The notes beneath the pieces were generated by a model, which did not search any database, was not told the DNA's origin, and worked only from the letters and a program-made list of their open reading frames with translations. Below, one piece after another: positions 7,729-16,327 of a stretch of 64,000 nt of DNA. The stretch lies in contig NZ_JOEM01000011.1 in NCBI RefSeq assembly GCF_000718135.1, forward strand, positions 1 to 64,000, given 5' to 3'. This DNA is from Streptomyces cyaneofuscatus (lineage in GTDB: Bacteria > Actinomycetota > Actinomycetes > Streptomycetales > Streptomycetaceae). The position numbers were made by a program, and so were the translations under genes. Numbering within the stretch: the stretch's first letter is position 1; the number at the start of each line of letters is the position of its first letter.

Positions 7729-8793
7729 TCAGCTTCCGGTGGCCGTCTTCCAGGCGTCGATGTACGTGTCCAGGTTGGTGCCGATGTCCGACCAGTCCGG
7801 CTCGAAGATCTCCACGCCCTCCAACAGCCCGTTGAGTTCGGTGGCGTTGGCGTCGGTGGCCTTGATGTCCTTGCGGGCGGCGAACCCGCCGCCGACCGCG
7901 CTGACATCGCGCTGAGCCTTCTCGGAGAGGAGGAAGTCCAGCAGCTTCCTGCCGTTCTCGCTGTGCGGGGCCTTCGCCAGGAGCCCGGCCGCGTACGGGA
8001 GGGCGAAGCTGGTGGGCTTCCCGTCGCCCTTCGCCGGGAACCAGATGGCGAGGTTGGGCATGTCCTTGGACTGGGCGTAGTTCATCTGGACGTCCCCGTT
8101 GGCGACGAGGAGTTCACCCTTGTCGACCTTGGGCGCGAGCTTGCCGGTGGAGGCGGACGGGCCGACGTTGTTGGTCTGGAGCCGCTTGAGGTACTCCATC
8201 GCCGCCTCCTTGCCGCCGAAGTCGTGCATCGCCTTGATGAGGACGGCGGTGCCGTCGCCCGCGACGCCGGGGGTGGAGTACTGGACCTTCTCCTTGTACG
8301 AGGCGTCGAGCAGCTCCTCCCAGGTGCGGGGCGGGGTGGTGAGCCGCTGCTTGTTGTAGATGAAGCCGAAGTAGTTGTTGACGATGGAGGTCCACTTGGC
8401 GTCGGGCGCCTTGTCCGCCGCGTCGACCTGGTCGGCGCCCTTCGGCTCGTACGCCGCCAGCAGTCCCTTCTCGTCGGCCTGCTGGATGAAGGGCGGGAGG
8501 GTGACGAGCACGTCGGCCTGGGTGTTGGACTTCTCGCGGACGGTGCGCTGCACCATCTCGCCGGAGCCGCCCTCCACGTACTTCACCTTGATGCCGGTCT
8601 CCTTCTCGAACTCCTTGAAGACCTTGTCGTACCAGCCGTCGCCGTTCTCGCCCTTGAGGCCGTCGGCGCTGTAGACGGTGACGACCTTCTCGTCGGAGGC
8701 GGCGGAGGTGCCGCCGCAGGCGGTGAGGGTGAGAGCGGCGAGGGAGAGGGCGCCGAGGACGGCGAGGGACCGGTTGAGGGCATGGGTGCGCAT
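7729..8793 (-). CDS. Phosphonate ABC transporter substrate-binding lipoprotein
   Basis: Extracytoplasmic solute-binding protein of 354 residues with a lipoprotein signal (LTLTACGG, Cys26). The mature part resembles the family 1 iron/thiamine/2-aminoethylphosphonate binding proteins: VVTVYSADGL at its start, then YVEGGSGEMVQR, PPFIQQADEKGL, NNYFGFIYNKQ and a late GGGFAARKDI. The best match in my knowledge is the PhnS group. It is the last gene of a six-gene minus-strand run, 46 bp after the second permease. Context with a phosphonatase-like enzyme supports an organophosphonate ligand, probably aminoethylphosphonate or a derivative. Confidence 0.85.
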   Translation of the reverse strand: MRTHALNRSLAVLGALSLAALTLTACGGTSAASDEKVVTVYSADGLKGENGDGWYDKVFKEFEKETGIKVKYVEGGSGEMVQRTVREKSNTQADVLVTLPPFIQQADEKGLLAAYEPKGADQVDAADKAPDAKWTSIVNNYFGFIYNKQRLTTPPRTWEELLDASYKEKVQYSTPGVAGDGTAVLIKAMHDFGGKEAAMEYLKRLQTNNVGPSASTGKLAPKVDKGELLVANGDVQMNYAQSKDMPNLAIWFPAKGDGKPTSFALPYAAGLLAKAPHSENGRKLLDFLLSEKAQRDVSAVGGGFAARKDIKATDANATELNGLLEGVEIFEPDWSDIGTNLDTYIDAWKTATGS

Positions 8794-8839
8794 GGGATGT
8801 CTTCTCCTGGAGCAGTGGTTACGGGGGTGGGCGCGGGGT

Positions 8840-9637
8840 TCAGCGGTAGGAGGCGCGGGTCCGGATGCGGGAGACGGCCGTCAGGACGAGGAGCGTCGTC
8901 CCCATCAGGACCACGGCGAGTGCGGCGCCGGTGAAGAGCGATCCGCGGTCGGTGGCGGCGAAGATCTGCACCGGGAGCGGCGTCCAGTCCGGCGGGTAGA
9001 GCATCATCGTGGCGCTCAACTCCCCCATGGACAGGGCGAAGCAGAGCCCGGCCGCGGCTGTGAGCGAGGGCAGCAGGAGCGGCAGCCTGACCCGCCACAG
9101 GACGCGGCCGGGGCTCGCGCCGAGACTGGCCGCGGCCTGCTCGTACATCGGGTCCAGGCGCCGGGCGGCGGCCGAGACGGACTGGTAGGCGAAGGCGGTG
9201 ACCAGGACCGTGTGGGCGATGATCACGATCCAGCGGGTGCCGTTGAGGAGGACCGGCGGCCGGCTGAAGGCGACGAGGACGGCGAGGCCGACGACCACGG
9301 ACGGCACGGCGACCGGAAGCATGAACAGCGCGTCCAGGAACCGTTTGCCGCGCCGGCCGAGGGCGCTCGCGGCGAGCGCCGCCCAGCTGCCGAGGACCAG
9401 GGCGAGCACGCTGGCGCAGAGGGCGGTCACCAGGCTGGTGGTCAGCGCCTGGAGCGAGTCGCCGCTGGTCGCGGCGGCGTAGCGGGTGGTGGTGGGGCCG
9501 GAGGGGAGGGCGCCGGACCAGTTCGTGGAGAGAGAGGCGGCGAGGATGACGAGGAGGGGGACGGCGAAGAGGGGGAGGAAGAGGAGGGCGAACGCGGACC
9601 AGGTGGCCCACTTTCCCGTACGGCTATGCACCAGCAC
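8840..9637 (-). CDS. Phosphonate ABC transporter permease (second)
   Basis: Inner-membrane permease of 265 residues with about six hydrophobic segments and the binding-protein-dependent transport motif EQAAASLGASPGRVLWRVRLP, which docks the ATPase. It belongs with 2-aminoethylphosphonate/thiamine-type permeases. It starts with GTG at 9637, overlapping the end of the first permease by 14 bp, which implies translational coupling. Together with the preceding permease it should form the heterodimeric channel. Confidence 0.85.
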   Translation of the reverse strand: MLVHSRTGKWATWSAFALLFLPLFAVPLLVILAASLSTNWSGALPSGPTTTRYAAATSGDSLQALTTSLVTALCASVLALVLGSWAALAASALGRRGKRFLDALFMLPVAVPSVVVGLAVLVAFSRPPVLLNGTRWIVIIAHTVLVTAFAYQSVSAAARRLDPMYEQAAASLGASPGRVLWRVRLPLLLPSLTAAAGLCFALSMGELSATMMLYPPDWTPLPVQIFAATDRGSLFTGAALAVVLMGTTLLVLTAVSRIRTRASYR

Positions 9638-10502
9638 GACGGCTCACCACCCGGTACAGGCTGTAAAGGCCCACGGAAAGAACGATGTTGACGACGGCGA
9701 CGACACAGGCGGCCGGGTAGTCCGACTCCAGGATCGCCTTGCTGTAGACGAGCATCGGGAGTGTGGTGACCCCTTTCGCCCCGGTGAAGAGGACGATTCC
9801 GAACTCGTTCAGGCAGAGCACCAGGACCAGGCTGCCGCCCGCCGCGAGCGCGGGGAGCGCCTCGGGCAGGATCACCTGCCGCACGATCCGCAGGGGCCCG
9901 GCACCGAGTGAGGAGGCCACCTCCAGCTGGGCGGTGTCGAGTTGGGAGAAGGCGGCGAGGAGCGGGCGCATGACGAAGGGCGTGAAGTACGTGATCTCCG
10001 CCAGCAGGACGCCCCAGGGGGTGGTCAGGAAGTGGAAGGGCCCCTCGGCCGCTCCTGTGACGCCCGTCCAGGCCCCGTTGGCCATGCCGACCGACCCGTA
10101 GATGAAGAGGAGGGCGAGCGTGATGAGGAAGGACGGGAAGGAGAGGAAGACGTCGATGAACCGGGCGACCGCCTTGCCGCCGGGGAACGGGACGAAGGCG
10201 ATGACCAGGGCGAGGACGAAGCCGAGGACCAGGCACCCGACGGTGGCACCGACCGCGAGCCAGACGGTGGTGGTGAGCGCCTCACGGAAGGCGGTGGAGG
10301 CGAAGACCTCGGTGTAGGGGGTGAGGGAGGCGCCGGTGGTCGTTTCGCCCAGGGATTCGGGGGTGAAGGACTGCCGGACGACCAGGGCCAGGGGGTAGAG
10401 GAAGCCGAGCGCGAGGATCAGGACGGGCGGGAGGGCCCAGGCCCAGGTGGGTGTCCTGAGGCTTACGGGATTCCGGCGGCCGGCCGCGGTGATGCTAGCC
10501 AC
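9624..10502 (-). CDS. Phosphonate ABC transporter permease (first)
   Basis: Integral membrane permease of 292 residues with about six spans. The EAA-like loop is LEVASSLGAGPLRIVRQVILPEA split around Gly residues. The GTG at 10502 was chosen because GGGAGG stands 7 nt upstream; it overlaps the ATPase stop by 8 bp. The frame is open further upstream, but that stretch is antisense-like coding within the ATPase gene. It pairs with the permease at 8840-9637. Confidence 0.85.
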   Translation of the reverse strand: MASITAAGRRNPVSLRTPTWAWALPPVLILALGFLYPLALVVRQSFTPESLGETTTGASLTPYTEVFASTAFREALTTTVWLAVGATVGCLVLGFVLALVIAFVPFPGGKAVARFIDVFLSFPSFLITLALLFIYGSVGMANGAWTGVTGAAEGPFHFLTTPWGVLLAEITYFTPFVMRPLLAAFSQLDTAQLEVASSLGAGPLRIVRQVILPEALPALAAGGSLVLVLCLNEFGIVLFTGAKGVTTLPMLVYSKAILESDYPAACVVAVVNIVLSVGLYSLYRVVSRRAGA

Positions 10503-11598
10503 CGGCCACCTCCCGCTCACGCGCGGCGCCCGCCGGGAGCAGCACCGCGTCCTCCGCGGCGAAGTGGAGGGTGACCGGGTCGCCGAGGGCCGGGGGGTCA
10601 CGCAGTTCGCGGAGGTCGGCCATGAGGCGGTGGCCGGCGACGTCGGCGTGGACGCGGTGGGTGGAGCCGCGCCACTGGACCTCGGTGACCGTGCCGGTGA
10701 GCGCGTTGGGCCCGGGGCCGAGGCCGACGAGGTGCGGCCGGACGCAGAGGGTGGCGGTGGCCCCGGGGGTGGCGGTCTCCGTGGGCACGTCGAGGGCGGC
10801 GCCCGCCAGGTCCACGCGCCCCGGTCCGGTGACGGTGACCGGGAGGAGGTTGGCGTTGCCGACGAACGAGGCGGTGAACTCCGTACGGGGGCGGCGGTAG
10901 AGCTCCTCGGGGGTGCCGCAGTCCTGGAGCCGGGCGCGGTCCATGACGGCGATCCGGTCGGCCAGGGTGAGCGCCTCGACCTGGTCGTGGGTGACGTACA
11001 GGATGGAGACGTCGGGCAACTCGCGGTGCAGCCGGGCGAGTTCGGCGAGCATGCCGGATCGGAGCCGGGCGTCGAGTGCGGAGAGGGGCTCGTCGAGGAG
11101 GAGGACGCCGGGGCGGATGGCCAACGCGCGGGCGATGGCCACGCGTTGCTGCTGGCCGCCGGAGAGCTCGCGGGGGTGGCGGGTGGCGTACGCGGCCATG
11201 CCGACGAGTTCGAGGGCCTCGGTCACCCGCCCGGCGATCTCGGCCTTCGGGGTGCGGTGGGCCTTCAGGCCGAAGGCCACGTTGTCCTTGACCTTGAGGT
11301 GCGGGAAGAGGGCGTACTGCTGGACCACCATCCCGATGCCCCGCTGGTGCGGCGGCAGTCGGGTCACATCCCGCCCGCCGATGAACACGCGTCCGGAGGC
11401 GGGCCGGACGAATCCGGCGACGGCGCGCAGGGCGGTGGTCTTGCCGGAGCCGGAGGGGCCGAGGAGGGCCATGACCTCGCCGGGTTCGACGGTGAGGTCG
11501 AGCCGGTCCAGGACGGTGTTCTCCCCGTACGCGACGCTGACCCCGTCGAAGCGGATGCCGCTGGGGGCGACGGTGGCGGCGAGGTCCTGGGGGCTCAT
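10495..11598 (-). CDS. Phosphonate ABC transporter ATP-binding protein
   Basis: Cytoplasmic ATPase of 367 residues that powers the transporter. Walker A is GPSGSGKTT, the Q-loop lies in VVQQYALFPH, the signature is LSGGQQQR, and Walker B is LLLDEPLSALD followed by the H-loop THD. The C-terminal third is a TOBE-like regulatory domain (RPHLVGLGPGPN, GTVTEVQWRGSTHRV). It resembles PhnT/PotA-type ATPases. Its ATG overlaps the upstream HAD stop as ATGA, so translation is coupled. Confidence 0.9.
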   Translation of the reverse strand: MSPQDLAATVAPSGIRFDGVSVAYGENTVLDRLDLTVEPGEVMALLGPSGSGKTTALRAVAGFVRPASGRVFIGGRDVTRLPPHQRGIGMVVQQYALFPHLKVKDNVAFGLKAHRTPKAEIAGRVTEALELVGMAAYATRHPRELSGGQQQRVAIARALAIRPGVLLLDEPLSALDARLRSGMLAELARLHRELPDVSILYVTHDQVEALTLADRIAVMDRARLQDCGTPEELYRRPRTEFTASFVGNANLLPVTVTGPGRVDLAGAALDVPTETATPGATATLCVRPHLVGLGPGPNALTGTVTEVQWRGSTHRVHADVAGHRLMADLRELRDPPALGDPVTLHFAAEDAVLLPAGAAREREVAGG

Positions 11599-12308
11599 GC
11601 CTCGGCCCGCGCGATGAGGTCCGGCAGCTCGGCGACCGACCCGAGGACGTGGGTGGCGCCGTTCCGGTCCAGCTGACCGGCGTCGTGGGCGCCGGTGAGG
11701 ACGCCCGCGACGAGCCCGGCGCCGGAGCGTACGCCGCTGAGCATGTCGTACGAGGTGTCCCCCGCCACCACGATCCGCCGCACGTCGTCCACCGCACCCG
11801 TGCGCAGGAACGCGGCCAGGACCATGTCGGGGTAGGGGCGCCCCCGCCCGCCCGCGTCGGCGGGGCAGAGGGTGAGGGGGACGAGGTCCTGCCAGCCGAG
11901 GGCGGCGAGGATGGCGTCCTGGGTGATGCGGGCGAACCCGGTGGTCAGGACGACGGTGCGGCCCTCGGCGGTGAGGCGCTCGACGGCCTCCCGGGCGCCG
12001 GGGACCGGGGCGATGCGGCCACCGTCGACGAGTGCCCCGTACGCCTCCTCGAAGGCGGTGTTGGCGAACCGGGCCTTCTCCTCGTCCCCGAAGAGGTGCC
12101 GGAAGACGGAAATCTTGGACTCGCCCATGGTGGCGCGTACGTAGGCGAGTTGGCGCTCGTGCTCGCCCGATCCGGGCTGCACACCGAGGCGTTCGGCGGC
12201 GGCGGAGAAGGCCTGCTCGACGAGTCCGCCGTCGGCGACGGTGGTCCCGGCCATGTCGAGGACGACGAGGTCGAAGGGGTTGCCGGTCGCGGGTGTCGCT
12301 GAAGTCAT
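11595..12308 (-). CDS. Phosphonatase-like HAD hydrolase
   Basis: Protein of 237 residues resembling phosphonoacetaldehyde hydrolase (PhnX) and the phosphonatase-like family TIGR03351. The nucleophile motif is LDMAGTTV, with Asp18 and Ala20 in place of the usual second Asp. The cap has MGESK with Lys65 at the position of the Schiff-base Lys of PhnX (MGLLK). These two substitutions mark carbon-phosphorus bond cleavage rather than ordinary phosphatase chemistry. Later motifs are LTTGFA and VVAGDTSYDM. It should cleave an aldehyde phosphonate to inorganic phosphate plus an aldehyde. An in-frame GTG at 12317, overlapping the upstream stop, is an alternative start. Confidence 0.85.
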   Translation of the reverse strand: MTSATPATGNPFDLVVLDMAGTTVADGGLVEQAFSAAAERLGVQPGSGEHERQLAYVRATMGESKISVFRHLFGDEEKARFANTAFEEAYGALVDGGRIAPVPGAREAVERLTAEGRTVVLTTGFARITQDAILAALGWQDLVPLTLCPADAGGRGRPYPDMVLAAFLRTGAVDDVRRIVVAGDTSYDMLSGVRSGAGLVAGVLTGAHDAGQLDRNGATHVLGSVAELPDLIARAEA

Positions 12309-12313
12309 GTGGT

Positions 12314-13438
12314 TCACCAGCCCAGTTGGTCTGCGGTCGTTTCGGCGATGGCGGGCGAGCACGTCATGCCGCGCCCGCCGGGCCCGGTGATGAGCCAGAC
12401 CCCGTCGCCCACCTGCTGGCGGTGGACGACGCGTGAGGTGTCGGTGCACTGGGCGTAGACGCCCGCCCAGCGGTGCCTGATGCGGGGCAGCGGGCGGCCG
12501 AGGAAGGCCTCGACGACCCGGGTGAGGTGCTCGTACGGCTCCTCGACGGTGTCGAAGGCGAAGGGGTGCTCGTACTCGTGGGTGTCCCCGATGGTCAGCC
12601 CGCCGTCGCTGCGCTGCACCATGAGGAGCTGCATGCGGTGTTCGGCGGCGACCGGGTCCTGGGGCTGGTGGGCGTTGAGGGCGTCGAGCGCCTCGCCGCG
12701 GTAGGCGGGGTAGTAGCGGAAGCTGTCGGCGTCGGCGACCGAGGTGGTGAGGGGTTCGCCGAGGGGGTCGGTCTGCATCATCTGGAGCCGGACGCGGCGG
12801 ACGGGCAGCTCGGGCCCGGCCAGTTCACGGACGAGCCCGCCGAGCCAGGCGCCGGTCGCCAGGATCACCGCGTCGCCGGTGTGGACGTCACCGTGGTCGT
12901 CGCGCACGGAGGCGGTGCCGACGACGTCGCGGACCTCGCGGCCACCGAGGAAGGTGTACCGCCCGGAGGCCAGCAGCTCCGCCTTCAGGGCGAGTTGGGC
13001 GGTGCGCGGCTCGACCGCCGCGTCCCGCTCGCACCACAGGGCGGCGGTGAACGTGCCGCGCAGGGCGGGGTTGAGGGCGCGGGCCTCCTCGGCGGTGAGC
13101 AGCTTGTAGCCGCGCGCCACCGCGTCGGGCCTGGCGAGCGCCGCCTCGGCGACGGCGGCCTCGGCCCCGGTCCGCAGCGGGGTGAGCGAGCCGCAGGGCC
13201 GGAACCCGAGCCCCGGCACCCGCCGCCCGATCCCCTCCCACAACTCCCGTGCCCGCAGGGCGGTTTCCAGCTCCTCGCCTCCGGCCCGACCACTGACCCA
13301 AATCTGTCCGAAATTGCGGAGCGATGCCCCGCGCGCCTCGCTCTCACGCTCGATCTGTACGACCTCGTGGCCGCGGCTGACTGCATGCCAGGCGTGCATA
13401 ATTCCCACCGCGCCGGCTCCTACGACGATGACTCTCAC
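12314..13438 (-). CDS. FAD-dependent oxidoreductase, aminophosphonate-associated (TIGR03364-like)
   Basis: DAO-family flavoenzyme of 374 residues. The FAD-binding GAGAVG lies at the very N-terminus, followed by ERESEARGASLRNFGQIW, and the C-terminus has the second dinucleotide block TGPGGRGMTCSPAIAE. Family knowledge: this clade lies beside phosphonatase-like HADs and phosphonate transporters and is proposed to oxidatively deaminate an aminophosphonate. No PhnW transaminase is present here, so the enzyme probably supplies the aldehyde for the HAD. It is the first gene of the operon. The GTG at 13438 (VRVIVVGAG) was chosen because the FAD motif must be N-terminal and GAGGAG lies 9 nt upstream. 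Confidence 0.85.
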   Translation of the reverse strand: MRVIVVGAGAVGIMHAWHAVSRGHEVVQIERESEARGASLRNFGQIWVSGRAGGEELETALRARELWEGIGRRVPGLGFRPCGSLTPLRTGAEAAVAEAALARPDAVARGYKLLTAEEARALNPALRGTFTAALWCERDAAVEPRTAQLALKAELLASGRYTFLGGREVRDVVGTASVRDDHGDVHTGDAVILATGAWLGGLVRELAGPELPVRRVRLQMMQTDPLGEPLTTSVADADSFRYYPAYRGEALDALNAHQPQDPVAAEHRMQLLMVQRSDGGLTIGDTHEYEHPFAFDTVEEPYEHLTRVVEAFLGRPLPRIRHRWAGVYAQCTDTSRVVHRQQVGDGVWLITGPGGRGMTCSPAIAETTADQLGW

Positions 13439-13513
13439 GGCGGCCACGCTCCTCGGGTCGGGTGTCCCGGACACATCCGGTCGACAACGGGATGGTGAAC
13501 GACCCGCCAAGCT

Positions 13514-13529
13514 TGGACTAGACCCGTTA
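13514..13529 (-). promoter_or_regulatory. GntR-type operator copy 1 (TGGACTAGACCCGTTA)
   Basis: The core TGGACTAGACCC agrees with the HutC/DasR-type palindrome TGGTCTAGACCA at 10 of 12 positions. It lies 75 bp upstream of the FAD oxidoreductase and matches the site at 7594-7609 in 15 of 16 bases. A GTTCACC word, a PHO-box-like half-site, follows at 13494-13500 in the gene's orientation, so both phosphate and substrate control are possible. Confidence 0.6.
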
Positions 13530-13588
13530 TTGTTTCGTTATCCGAACGCACCCCCAGGCGCGACACCGCCTCGACAGACCGCACACCC

Positions 13589-13620
13589 TTACTTACTCTG
13601 TAGTAAGTAACCTTTATAGG
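13589..13620 (+). promoter_or_regulatory. Promoter of the usp-cyclase-dhaKL genes overlapped by a 9+9 palindrome
   Basis: A perfect inverted repeat (TTACTTACT, 4-bp spacer, AGTAAGTAA) covers 13589-13610. A -10-like TATAGG at 13615-13620 and a TTACTC hexamer 16 bp before it place the palindrome over the promoter. It ends 24 bp before the start codon. This is how a repressor operator (for instance TetR-type) would be placed. No local regulator is an obvious match. Confidence 0.6.
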
Positions 13621-13633
13621 TGGGGAGTTGAGT

Positions 13634-14083
13634 GTGCACCTCTATCGGACAGTTCTCGTCGGCACGGACGGCTCGGCGTCATCGTTCACAGCGGTGGAGG
13701 GTGCGGCACGCTTGGCCGCGGGCACCCGGGCGGACCTGGTGGTCGTCTGCGCCTATCAGCCCTTGTCCGGGCCGGAGTTGGCCAAGGCGCAGCACGAGCT
13801 GGGCGAGGAGGCCTACCAGGTGGTGGGTTCCGCCCCCGCGGAGGAGAGCCTTCGGGTCGCACGCGTGCGCGCCGAAGCCCAGGGAGCGGCAAGCGTGCGG
13901 TTGCGGGCGGAGGAGGGTGAACCCGTCGCGGTGCTCATGCGGGTGGCCCGGGAGTGTTCGGCCGACCTCCTGGTGGTGGGCAACCGCGGCCTGCGGTCCC
14001 TGGCCGGCCGCCTGCTGGGGTCGGTGCCTGCGGATGTCGCACGCAAGGCGGGCGTGGACGTACTCATCGTGCACACCACATGA
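13634..14083 (+). CDS. Universal stress protein (UspA family)
   Basis: Cytoplasmic UspA-fold protein of 149 residues. It opens with VLVGTDGS and ends with the ATP-binding signature GNRGLRSLAGRLLGS (G-2x-G-9x-G-S), so it should be the nucleotide-binding subtype. GTG at 13634 was chosen because GGGGAG lies 6 nt upstream; a TTG at 13628 would sit directly on that signal. Its stop overlaps the cyclase ATG (ATGA), implying coupled translation of a stress protein with a cAMP-type cyclase. Confidence 0.88.
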   Translation: MHLYRTVLVGTDGSASSFTAVEGAARLAAGTRADLVVVCAYQPLSGPELAKAQHELGEEAYQVVGSAPAEESLRVARVRAEAQGAASVRLRAEEGEPVAVLMRVARECSADLLVVGNRGLRSLAGRLLGSVPADVARKAGVDVLIVHTT

Positions 14084-15156
14084 GCACGCCGTCGGCAGAC
14101 AAGGCAGCCGGCGACCCGGCCTCGCCCGAAGAGCCGGAGGGCAACGGACCAGCGGGATACGAGTTCGTCGAATCGCTGCTGCTGGGGCCGCGTACCTGGA
14201 CCCGGTCCGAGGTCGCCCACCTGGCCGGCGTCGGGACCGAACACACGGCGCGGATATGGCGCGCTCTGGGATTCCCGGCCGTCGCCGACGAGGATCCGGC
14301 GTTCACCGATGCCGATGTGGAGGCGTTGCGCGCCGGGGAGCGACTCATCCGAGCAGGGGTCATCACCGCCGAGAGCGAGACGATGATGGCCCGAGCCCTG
14401 GCCCACCATCTGTCCCGGCTGGCCGAGTGGCAGATGCACACCCTGGCAGCAAAGATCACCGCCGATGGCGGTGATCTGGTCGAGGAGTCGGCCCTGACCC
14501 TGCTGCCGGAACTGGAACTGCTGCAGCGACATGTGTGGCGCCGCCATCTGGCCGCGCACGCCGCGCGGACACTCCCGCGGGAGAACGCCTCGCCCGACAG
14601 GCACAGGGAGGACACCAGGTCGTCCCAGGTGAAGCCCGCCGGCGAGTTTCCCGTACTGCGTCGGGCAGTGGGATTCACCGACATGGTGGGGTACACGCGC
14701 ATGTCCCGGGGACTGGACGGTCCGGAGCTGGCCCGGATGATCGACCGGTTCGAGGAGCTGACGTCGAGCTTGATCGCCGAGGGGCGGGGCCGGGTCGTCA
14801 AGACCATCGGTGACGAGGTCCTTTTCGTGGCCGACACGGCCGACGACGCCGCCGGTATCGCCCTGGAGATCGCCTCCCGCACCGAGGCGGACCCCGCACT
14901 GCCCCGCCTGCGCACCGGTCTGGCGCACGGTGCTGTACTCAACCGCTTCGGTGACGTGTACGGAAGTACGGTCAACACAGCGGCTCGCCTCACGGCTCTG
15001 GCCCGTCCCGGTACGACGCTGGTGGACACCGAGTTGGCCGCAGAGCTGGCGCACCTGGCCGCCTACTCCCTGAGAACACTGCGCCCCGTATCCGTACGCG
15101 GCTACAAGCGGCTGCGTCCCGTCCTGTTGCGCCCGGCCGGTGACAGGACGGGCTGA
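14080..15156 (+). CDS. Class III adenylate cyclase with N-terminal helical (MerR-like) region
   Basis: Predicted soluble cyclase of 358 residues. The C-terminal catalytic domain (about 190-350) shows FTDMVGYT with metal ligand Asp201, VKTIGDEV with Lys241 (adenine specificity) and Asp245, and FGDVYGSTVNTAARL with Asp292 and the ribose/transition-state Asn and Arg near 299-303. The complete residue set and the Lys/Asp pair favour ATP over GTP. The N-terminal 150 residues are helical and begin with a helix-turn-helix-like stretch (WTRSEVAHLAGVGTEHTARIWRALG), as in other actinobacterial cyclases. It overlaps the Usp gene by 4 bp and precedes dhaK by 135 bp. There are no membrane segments. Confidence 0.87.
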   Translation: MSTPSADKAAGDPASPEEPEGNGPAGYEFVESLLLGPRTWTRSEVAHLAGVGTEHTARIWRALGFPAVADEDPAFTDADVEALRAGERLIRAGVITAESETMMARALAHHLSRLAEWQMHTLAAKITADGGDLVEESALTLLPELELLQRHVWRRHLAAHAARTLPRENASPDRHREDTRSSQVKPAGEFPVLRRAVGFTDMVGYTRMSRGLDGPELARMIDRFEELTSSLIAEGRGRVVKTIGDEVLFVADTADDAAGIALEIASRTEADPALPRLRTGLAHGAVLNRFGDVYGSTVNTAARLTALARPGTTLVDTELAAELAHLAAYSLRTLRPVSVRGYKRLRPVLLRPAGDRTG

Positions 15157-15291
15157 CACATCGGTATGCGAACTCATATGCGGTATCTCTTCGGACTTGC
15201 GCGGTACCTGCCGCCATCGCAACCTGGTGAAACCGTGCCCGCCCCTGCGGCCCGTCGGTCCGCTGGTGCGCCTGGATATCCGAGGAGTGAG

Positions 15292-16284
15292 ATGTCCGCG
15301 TACTTCGAGACCGCCTCCGGTGACCTTGCCTCCGAAGCGTTGCGCTCCTTCGCCGATGTCCACGGGGAACTGGTTTCGGCCCCTCCCGGGTTCGGCTTCC
15401 TCACGGCGCGCGACACCTCCGAGACGCGCGTGGTCGGCCTGCTGTCCGGCGGGGGATCGGGTCACGAGCCTCTGCACTGCGGGTATGTCGGGCGGGGCAT
15501 GCTCGACGCCGCTGTTCCCGGACGAGTGTTCGCTTCCCCGCACAATCGTCAGGTGTACGAGGCGTCTCTCGCGGTCGCCCGCCCGGAAGGGGTTCTCCAT
15601 CTGGTGAAGAACTACACCGGCGACCGCATCAATTTCGGCATCGCCGCCGAGCGCCTGGCCCACCAGGGCATACCGTGCGCCCGCGTCCTCGTCGACGACG
15701 ACCTCGCCTCCGACGCGGCGGACATCGCCGCCGGGCGGCGTGGAACGGGTGGCACCGTCCTGGTGGAGAAGATCCTCGGTGCCGCGGCGGACACCGGCAT
15801 GGGACTCGCCGAACTCCAGAATCTCGGCGAGCGGCTCGTGACGCGTTGCCGTTCACTCGCCATCGCCACCTCCGCACACACGTCTCCCGCCACCGGGAAA
15901 CCCGCCTTCACCTTGGACACGGGCCAGCTGGAGTACGGGGTGGGCATTCACGGTGAACGCGCCAGTTCGACCACGCCCCACCGGCCGCTGCCCGACCTGG
16001 TCGAACGGATGACGACGGAACTGCTCGGTGCGCTGCCCGCCGACACCCCGGTGATATCGCTGGTCAACGGCCTCGGCGCCACCACCCTGCTGGAGCTGTA
16101 CGCGGCACACGGGCAGCTCGCCCACCAGCTGCGGGACGCCGGGGTGCCACTCGCCCGAAGCCTGGTCGGGAACTACATCACCTCCCTGGACATGCACGGT
16201 TTCTCCATCACCCTGATGGCCGTCGACCCTCAGGCCCTCCGCCTGTACGACGCACCGGTCCACACCCCGGCCCTGCGCTGGTGA
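15292..16284 (+). CDS. dhaK: Dihydroxyacetone kinase subunit DhaK
   Basis: Substrate-binding subunit of dihydroxyacetone kinase, 330 residues, the usual length for DhaK. Visible family motifs are GGGSGHEP (53-60), KNYTGD (near 106) and VGIHGE with His220, the residue that binds dihydroxyacetone covalently as a hemiaminal. The start has GAGGAG about 7 nt upstream. It is followed by dhaL after 43 bp. Phosphorylation of dihydroxyacetone would feed glycerol or triose metabolism. No DhaM phosphotransferase gene lies in the window. Confidence 0.92.
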   Translation: MSAYFETASGDLASEALRSFADVHGELVSAPPGFGFLTARDTSETRVVGLLSGGGSGHEPLHCGYVGRGMLDAAVPGRVFASPHNRQVYEASLAVARPEGVLHLVKNYTGDRINFGIAAERLAHQGIPCARVLVDDDLASDAADIAAGRRGTGGTVLVEKILGAAADTGMGLAELQNLGERLVTRCRSLAIATSAHTSPATGKPAFTLDTGQLEYGVGIHGERASSTTPHRPLPDLVERMTTELLGALPADTPVISLVNGLGATTLLELYAAHGQLAHQLRDAGVPLARSLVGNYITSLDMHGFSITLMAVDPQALRLYDAPVHTPALRW

Positions 16285-16327
16285 AGAGCGGCCCCGTTCC
16301 ACCGCAGCCGACACCGGGAGGATCCCC

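Noticed and set aside
13813..15663. 616-codon minus-strand frame opposite the cyclase and dhaK genes
   Set aside because: The plus strand encodes complete cyclase and DhaK motifs; the minus-strand translation shows none.
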